Source: Dendrocalamus latiflorus (lineage: Eukaryota; Streptophyta; Magnoliopsida; Poales; Poaceae). Taken from it: a stretch of 64,000 nucleotides of DNA. This document shows, in pieces, positions 57,998 to 64,000 of this stretch. A program made the translations under genes and the position numbers. The stretch lies in NCBI GenBank assembly GCA_017311315.1, contig CM029651.1, forward strand, positions 762,948 through 826,947. The letters are read 5' to 3'. Position 1 is the stretch's first letter; every line of letters begins with the position of its first letter. Below the pieces are notes generated by a model, which did not search any database, had not been told where the DNA came from, and was given only the letters and a program-made list of their open reading frames with translations.

Positions 57998-59549
57998 CTA
58001 AGACAAGATTGCTTTCTCCAGTGTTTCCTGGAGTTCTCCACTCCTGTATGCTTCTGCAAAATATAAAGCAATTCAGGCATTGAGCAGCTCAAACACTGAG
58101 ATAAAACACAAACTTGAGTATAGCAGAAAACAATATTAATCATTCTCGGCATCTGTGTATGGAATTGTTCACTTGGGTTAAGTATCTGAAAAGTACCACC
58201 GAGATGAAAATTTAAGGTGTTGATTTGTTGCATCATGGATTTGTATTCTCGTGTATATTTTTCTTCTGGTCAAGCTGAGCACACCATCCGCCTTAGTTTC
58301 AGTACAATAACATCATACACACTACATTCTACTAGGTAGAGATCACCAAGACTTAGAATTGATCTTTTTTAAGCTTGAGTCTTACTATTTTTTTCCTTGA
58401 AACTGAGCCTTGTTCATTGATACTTTCCAACACCTACACAATTTGGGATGGAATAAACTTATAACGTGAGTAGTTCAGCCTAGAACAGGAAACTGGATAC
58501 TGATCTAAGGTGGTGCAAATAGTGGGGATACAATGGTTTACATCCAGTTTTGGGATGGGAATCTTCACCCTTCCCAAAAACTTACGGACAATAGAACAAC
58601 ATTTCTTGGTTTATGGCAAAACTGGTGCTCAGATAGTCTGAGCATCATGATAATTAGATTATCCCAGAAGCTGGCATCATCTCCTGCCATTGGTACTGAA
58701 ACATAAAATTTATCCTTGAATGTGAATAATTAAACTAATTCATGCCTATGACACCACCCCAAACCACAACAAACAATAGGAACGTCTGGCCCTCTTTTTA
58801 AGGTTTCTAACATGCTTAAGGCAATTATGCCTTGAGCATTAGCGAATTATGATATGCTCGAAATAGCTGCGAAGGCATGGAGTTTTCATTTGCCAAATCT
58901 ACCATTTTTGCCCCCAGAAACTCACAATATGTAAGATTAATGAATTGGTACGTCCTGATACCAGACAAAACAAATTTCTCATTGAACTGCTGGCTAGATT
59001 CCCACATCATGAAATCACGAGCGTAGCAAAAAGAAAAAAAAGACTCAATTTTTGAAGTGCCAGCGCGTGTGAAACATGTGAGAGAGCATACATACCAACA
59101 GTGATGTCGCATCCGCCGAAGAACTCGCCGTCGATGTAGAGCTGCGGGAAGGTGGGCCAGCTGGAGTACTCCTTGAGCCCCTGGCGCAGCGCCTCGTTGG
59201 CGAGGACGTCGAGCGTCTCGAAGGGCACGTCCAGGGACCGGAGGATCTGCACGACGGTGTGGGAGAAGCCGCACTGTGGGAAGTCCTTGGTCCCCTTCAT
59301 GAACAGCACCACCTTGTGCGACGCCACCACCTTGTCCAGCGTCGCCCTCATCTCTGGGCTCAGCGCGCCGCCAGCCGCCAGGCACCGCACCGACCGGGCG
59401 CGCGGCAAGCCGGGGGAAAGCTGCGCGGGCCGGCCGAGGCTGAGGCGCGGGGTGGGAGGAGCCCGAGGGAGCGCTGTGAATCTCGAGCGCTGCGGCCGCG
59501 CTGGGAGGGGGAGCACGAGGGAGGCGCCGGCGAGCGGCGTAGCGGCCAT
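57998..59549 (-). CDS. GRXS7: Chloroplast monothiol (CGFS) glutaredoxin, GRXS7/GRXS14 type
   Basis: Minus-strand exons 59096-59549 and 57998-58053 join in phase to 169 residues. The first true ATG is at 59549 (MAATPLAGAS); open frame upstream of it starts with a GTG. Residues 1-60 are Arg/Pro/Ala/Leu-rich, as in a plastid transit peptide. The glutaredoxin domain has KVVLFMKGTKDFPQCGFSHT with the active-site CGFS, then WPTFPQLYIDGEFFGGCDIT, the usual glutathione-binding TVP-like and GG-CD motifs. The C-terminal exon adds EAYRSGELQETLEKAILS. CGFS glutaredoxins carry and transfer [2Fe-2S] clusters. The rice name GRXS7 and Arabidopsis name GRXS14 refer to this class. It shares a short upstream region with the EF-Tu gene. 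Confidence 0.94.
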
Positions 59550-59843
59550 CGCGGTGGCTTGTGGAGTTCGCACGGCGGCGGCGACGGATGGGAGTCGTGG
59601 CTGTGGTTCCGTGGCAAACCAGTAATTCTTGTGCGATTCTGTGGCCGAGAACGACTAGTACTGGGCTGGAAGGCCCAAAAGGCTGTAGGCCCAAAGGCCA
59701 TGCGCAGCTTGGCCCAGAAGGAAGGTTTGTTAGAGCCGTGAAGTGTTTCTTCTCGGCTCTCCCATTCCACCCAGACAGACGCTTCCTAAAGCCCTAACTA
59801 AACCCGCCTCCCCTCCCCTCTCCTCGAGCGCCGCCGCGACGCA
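59550..59843. promoter_or_regulatory. Bidirectional promoter between GRXS7 and EF-Tu, site II cluster
   Basis: Only 294 bp separate the two divergent start codons. The middle holds four site II motifs (TGGGCC/T): TGGGCT at 59662-59667 and GGCCCA at 59672-59677, 59688-59693 and 59711-59716. Site II motifs are bound by TCP factors and are typical of plant genes for organelle and ribosome components. Telo-box-like CCCTAA (AGCCCTAACTAAACCC) lies near 59790-59806. Confidence 0.75.
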
Positions 59844-62800
59844 ATGGCCGCTGCAGCGGTGCTCCGGAACCCCAACGCCCGCCGCCTCTTCTCCTGCCCC
59901 ATCCTCCGCGCCTCCGCGATCGCTGGCCCCGCGTTGCTCCCAGATGCTCCGCCGTCGCCTCAGGCGCCGCCACCGTTGGCTGGAAGCCTCTGGGCGAGGT
60001 CCATGGCGACCTTCACCCGCACGTGAGTCCTCCTTTGATCAGATCCGTTCGCCTCTGCTTGTTTTTTTCCCTTCCGATCCATGTGCTCGTGTTTTCTCTA
60101 TCGATTCGCGTGGTTCGAGTTTTGAAATTCGGGTGAATCTGTGGCAGGAAGCCTCATGTGAACGTCGGCACCATTGGGCACGTCGACCATGGCAAAACCA
60201 CCCTCACTGCCGCGATTACCAAGGTTAGATTTGTTAGATATAGTTCTGGTTCAAATCTCGCTTGCCTTCCAAACTATCTGGATGATTCGAGTGCGTTTTG
60301 TTTTCGTCACTGCAGGTGCTAGCCGAGGCAGGGAAAGCCAAAGCGGTTGCTTTCGACGAGATCGATAAGGCTCCGGAGGAGAAAGCAAGAGGAATCACCA
60401 TTGCAACGGTTCGGTCTTGGCGCCTTTTTATTGATTTGGGCCAGATTTTGTCTTTTTTCGTTTACATCCAGTTGCAGATCGAATAGTGATCATGTGGGAT
60501 TGTTTCTGTAGGCCCATGTGGAGTATGAGACCGCTAAAAGGCATTATGCTCATGTGGATTGCCCGGGGCATGCCGATTATGTCAAGGTAAATGGCTCTGT
60601 TCTCTAAGTTGAATCTGTTAAGGTAAATAGCCTTGATTATGTTAAGGTCATATGTAGAGAGTCTAGAGGTACTATGTGTTTGAAATCATGTGTGGGGTTG
60701 TGCATGTTAAATTGAGACTATCCCATTTACAATAATGTGAGTTATCAACTTATCGTAAATTGAGATTTTTCCAGTTACAATCATGTGAATTATCAAATTG
60801 ATGTAATCACCTAGTGAGCATATTTGGACTTGGAGTAGGCTCTCAGAACTACCAGTTTAATCCTCAATATCAATTGGACATGATAACATCCAAACTCAGC
60901 GATGAAGAGCTATTAGGTTCCTTAATTGTCCAGCACGCACATCTCTGTTGCTTATGACTCTAATTTGATGTGAAAATTCTAGAACATGATCACTGGAGCT
61001 GCTCAAATGGATGGTGGTATTCTTGTCGTATCAGCTCCTGATGGCCCGATGCCACAAACAAAGGAGCATATTCTTCTTGCACGACAGGTTTCAAATTCAT
61101 GAGAGTTCTTGCCTGTTTCCTCATTTTTTGTGCTTCTTTGGCATGCTGTCTTTGCATTTCTGATCACTGAACATTTCCTTTTGTGTTTTTTAGGTTGGTG
61201 TGCCATCACTTGTTTGTTTCTTAAACAAAGTTGATGCTGTTGATGATCCAGAATTACTCGAACTTGTAGAGATGGAGCTTCGTGGTATGCTAACTTTTCC
61301 CACTTCTCTACATTGTTTTTAGTTCGTCGATTATGTTCCTGTTCTGAGGTAATATTGTCGCCTTCCTCTTTTTTTTCTTTGCAGAGCTCCTCAGTTTCTA
61401 CAAGTTTCCTGGTGATGAGATTCCGATCATCCGTGGATCTGCCTTGTCAGCCTTGCAGGGGGCCAATGATGAGATTGGAAAGAATGCCATATTGAAACTC
61501 ATGGATGCGGTTGATGAGTACATCCCTGATCCCGTGAGGCAGCTTGATAAGAATTTCTTGATGCCAATAGAAGATGTTTTCTCAATCCAGGTGACTAGAT
61601 TTTATGACCACTGCAGCAAGCACTATGATATACAATTATTGATATTACATCTTCACTGTGATGTTTAATTGATTGCATTTATTCTTGAATGACTTGTCCA
61701 TCATGCCAAACTGCTACGAATCAACAAATCCAAACCCATAGAAATGAAAGGGCTATAGTGTATTATCTGAAATGGAAGCCTGAGATTCAGTGAATGCTGA
61801 GCTTGTCGACATGTATATATAATTGGACATTCAAGTCTATGGATGTGTGAAGGAATTGAGTGGTAGAAAGCCCAGAAAACTAAATAGCAATATTCTACCA
61901 GAATTAAAACAATACCTCCACCGTTCGGTGATAGGCATGTACTGTGCATTCTGGTGTTAAGGGTGAGTTCTTTTGGGCTGTGGCTTATAGCTTTTAGTTT
62001 AAAATTTTGAATTCTGACTGTTCGTGAGAGAGAGTACGGAAAAAGAGACTCGTGTGTGATTTTGGTCGATATAAATGAAGTCGGTATAATATCTACTACA
62101 ATCGACTTGTAGACCCTGTCTTGAAAAGGCACACAATTTGAAAGTTAGTTACCGTAGTATAAGCCAAAAGCCATAAGTAACTAGCCGAAAAGAACCCAGC
62201 CTAAGTCACAATTGTGAGTTATTACAGAGGCAGATCCATATCTCATAAAATATTGTACCATAATTATTTTTAGCGTTTTCATCTTCTGTGTTCTCCATAT
62301 GGCACACACTGAATGTGCATGACGTGGATTAATTACCCCCACAACCCATATTCTGATTATCCTTGAGTTTGTCTCAGCAGGAACATAGCAATTTATACCT
62401 ATGGTCTGTGTGATGTTACGTTCATTTGGCTGTTTGGTGGCATATAGGGGATTTTTAGATGGCATCACTCTACTACATTACTCGTGATCGAACTATTTTA
62501 GTTTTGCCTCTTTAAATAATTTTATCTTGGGCTACTCCACTTGCTTAAGACTTGGCCTTCTTATTTGTGATATCTTGAAGTGCTGTTCTGTTTAAATTAA
62601 GCAAAGCCTTTAGCATTATACCCTAAAACCCTGAAATACACTTTTTGATTTTAAAATGCTATTGATCCAATTCAGCCCATTGAAAGCTTTCTCAGTCATT
62701 ACTTTTGTGTACTCTTTCTAAACTTGACAATTTCCTTTTTCTTGCATATGTTTATGTCAGTTATTTTTTGGTATAATCATGAATTTTAGTATCTATAGGT

Positions 62801-64000
62801 CAATTGCTCCATAAATCATTAAGGACAAATCAGTTATTTGTTTTGCCAGGACTTTATCATTGGGTACTAATAGTAATATTGATTAATTGGTTTTGATATG
62901 CAGGGTCGTGGAACTGTTGTGACTGGACGTGTTGAACAGGGAACAATTAAAACTGGTGATGATGTTGAGATCTTAGGTTTGACACAAGTGAGAATCTAAT
63001 TGCCCTTTTATGTTCTGAAATCCATTTATGTCCTCTTATATAGTGAATATTTATCCTTGAACGATGTTCGTGGGTTTGCTTGAGATATGCAAATTTGAGT
63101 AGCTTCATGCAACTACGGACATTGAATACATGCACAAGTTCTATGAAATACACGCACACACAAGTAGCTGTCACCTCTATAGATGCAAAACTTTGTAGAA
63201 ACTGGGGGCATTATTTTCGTATTTTTAATCTCACAAGTTGGTAGCATTTACATTGTTTACCTTGATGTATTGTGATGAAACATATCTTGGTCACAGAGTG
63301 GTCCTTTGAAGACTACAGTTACTGGTGTTGAGATGTTCAAAAAGATATTGGATCATGGAGAGGTAACAATGCTGAAAGTAGACCATGCAATGTTTTTGAT
63401 TGATGCTGAGTCTCGTACTTACAACTCCTTGTATGCAGGCTGGTGACAATGTTGGTCTCCTTCTTCGTGGTCTTAAGCGTGGTGATGTACAGCGCGGCCA
63501 GGTTAGTATACCTGATTCTAAGTCAAACCTAAAGAAGTTTTTGAGTTAACTCTACTTCTACTCTTAGCTGTATCAGGAAATTGCATTACATTAATGATGC
63601 ATGGTTCTTTTATCAACTTGTTACCACAGGTTTTTGGAATATATAGGCCTTTTATTTTTATTGCTTCGGACCATTGCTTCATTTTGTTCTGGCATATTTT
63701 TACACTCTTTAGCGTCGCTGGTGTTGTTAAACTGGTGGTTCTCGGATAGTAAAATTCTTGCTGCTTATTCTATTGATGTTATGTTGGTTTCATCTTCTAC
63801 TATCTCAGGTGGTGTGCAAACCTGGTAGTGTGAAGACGTACACAAGATTTGAGGCTGAAATTTACGTCCTTACAAAGGATGAAGGTGGTCGCCACACTTC
63901 CTTCTTCTCAAATTACAGCCCACAGTTCTACTTCAGGACTGCTGATATCACTGGAAAGGTTGAGTTGCCTGAGAACGTGAAGATGGTGATGCCTGGTGAC
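59844..64000 (+). CDS. TUFM: Mitochondrial elongation factor Tu, 3' end outside window
   Basis: Exons: 59844-60022, 60148-60223, 60316-60408, 60512-60586, 60983-61087, 61194-61284, 61385-61590, 62904-62987, 63297-63362, 63439-63501, and 63809 to the window end. All joins keep phase. The N-terminus ([20 protein letters not shown]) is rich in Ala and Arg, as in a mitochondrial presequence. The GTPase motifs are all present: GHVDHGKT (P-loop), GITI in the switch I region, DCPGH, NKVD and GSAL. Domain 2 follows with [20 protein letters not shown]. Domain 3 begins around [20 protein letters not shown] and is cut by the window edge after [10 protein letters not shown]-Tu delivers aminoacyl-tRNA to the organelle ribosome using GTP. 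The plastid EF-Tu has a different N-terminus, and the overall form matches plant mitochondrial EF-Tu. Confidence 0.95.
61961..62198 (+). mobile_element. hAT-like MITE in EF-Tu intron 7
   Basis: It starts GGGTGAGTTCTTTTGGGCTG and ends AGCCGAAAAGAACCC, roughly inverted. Internal blocks (GTGATTTTGGTCGATATAAA, TGTAGACCCTGTCTTGAAAA, TTTGAAAGTTAGTTACCGTA) match the copies at 6536, 27000 and 44020. No target duplication is clear. Confidence 0.7.

Noticed and set aside
59152..59741. Plus-strand frames over the glutaredoxin first exon
   Set aside because: Antisense to a CGFS glutaredoxin with catalytic motif and intron in correct phase.
1..64000. CRISPR arrays, operons, bacterial-type ribosome sites, rRNA genes
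   Set aside because: The sequence is plant nuclear DNA; tandem repeats present are minisatellites or duplications without spacer structure, and no rRNA or convincing tRNA gene was recognised by eye.

Overview
This window is nuclear DNA from a grass (Poaceae). The genes have GT-AG introns and GC-rich first exons. Short transposons with grass-type ends (GGGCCTGTT...) are common, and the proteins match what I remember of their rice counterparts. As I recall, rice Derlin-2 and the CGFS glutaredoxin GRXS7 both lie near the end of chromosome 3, so synteny with that region is likely; this is memory, not a search. I cannot name the species.

Layout. 1-7.0 kb: a recently inserted Ty1/copia retrotransposon (748-5806) beside a GAGCC-rich repeat. 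7.0-7.7 kb (-): first exon of a lysine-rich histone-fold protein. 8.9-10.3 kb: decayed MuDR-type transposase. 10.5-16.3 kb (+): six-exon Derlin-2 gene (ERAD) with retrotransposon debris in its introns. 17.2-18.4 kb (+): decayed pentatricopeptide-repeat gene. 22.1-22.6 kb (+): small single-pass membrane protein. 25.7-29.1 kb (-): AKR2, whose 1.9-kb intron 2 holds four separate insertions. 30.3-30.8 kb: retrotransposon gag remnant. 31.8-36.8 kb (-): seven-exon WD40 protein. 37.1-38.9 kb: a Pack-MULE carrying a VARLMGL-type gene fragment, itself split by a Harbinger element. 39.5-43.9 kb (-): RAD52-2-like gene. 44.0-45.1 kb: a MITE split by two later insertions. 46.2-51.1 kb: a 4.9-kb putative solo LTR. 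52.3-57.0 kb (+): RPN5, a 26S proteasome lid subunit. 58.0-59.5 kb (-) and 59.8-64.0 kb (+): GRXS7-type glutaredoxin and mitochondrial EF-Tu, divergent from a 294-bp shared promoter with four site II (TGGGCC/T) motifs. EF-Tu runs off the right edge.

The host genes are housekeeping functions: ER and cytosolic protein quality control (Derlin-2, RPN5, AKR2), organelle maintenance and translation (RAD52-2, GRXS7, EF-Tu) and a WD40 protein. They look like ordinary neighbours, not one pathway. The exon joins given were checked by hand for reading phase.

The more unusual content is in the transposons. Several insertions can be defined to the base by target-site duplications: GTACT (copia), AGAAG (728-bp solo LTR), TACGC (4.9-kb LTR), CTACCAAAG (foldback MITE), GTGTCCGAT (Pack-MULE), TTA (Harbinger) and CTTACAAA (hAT).
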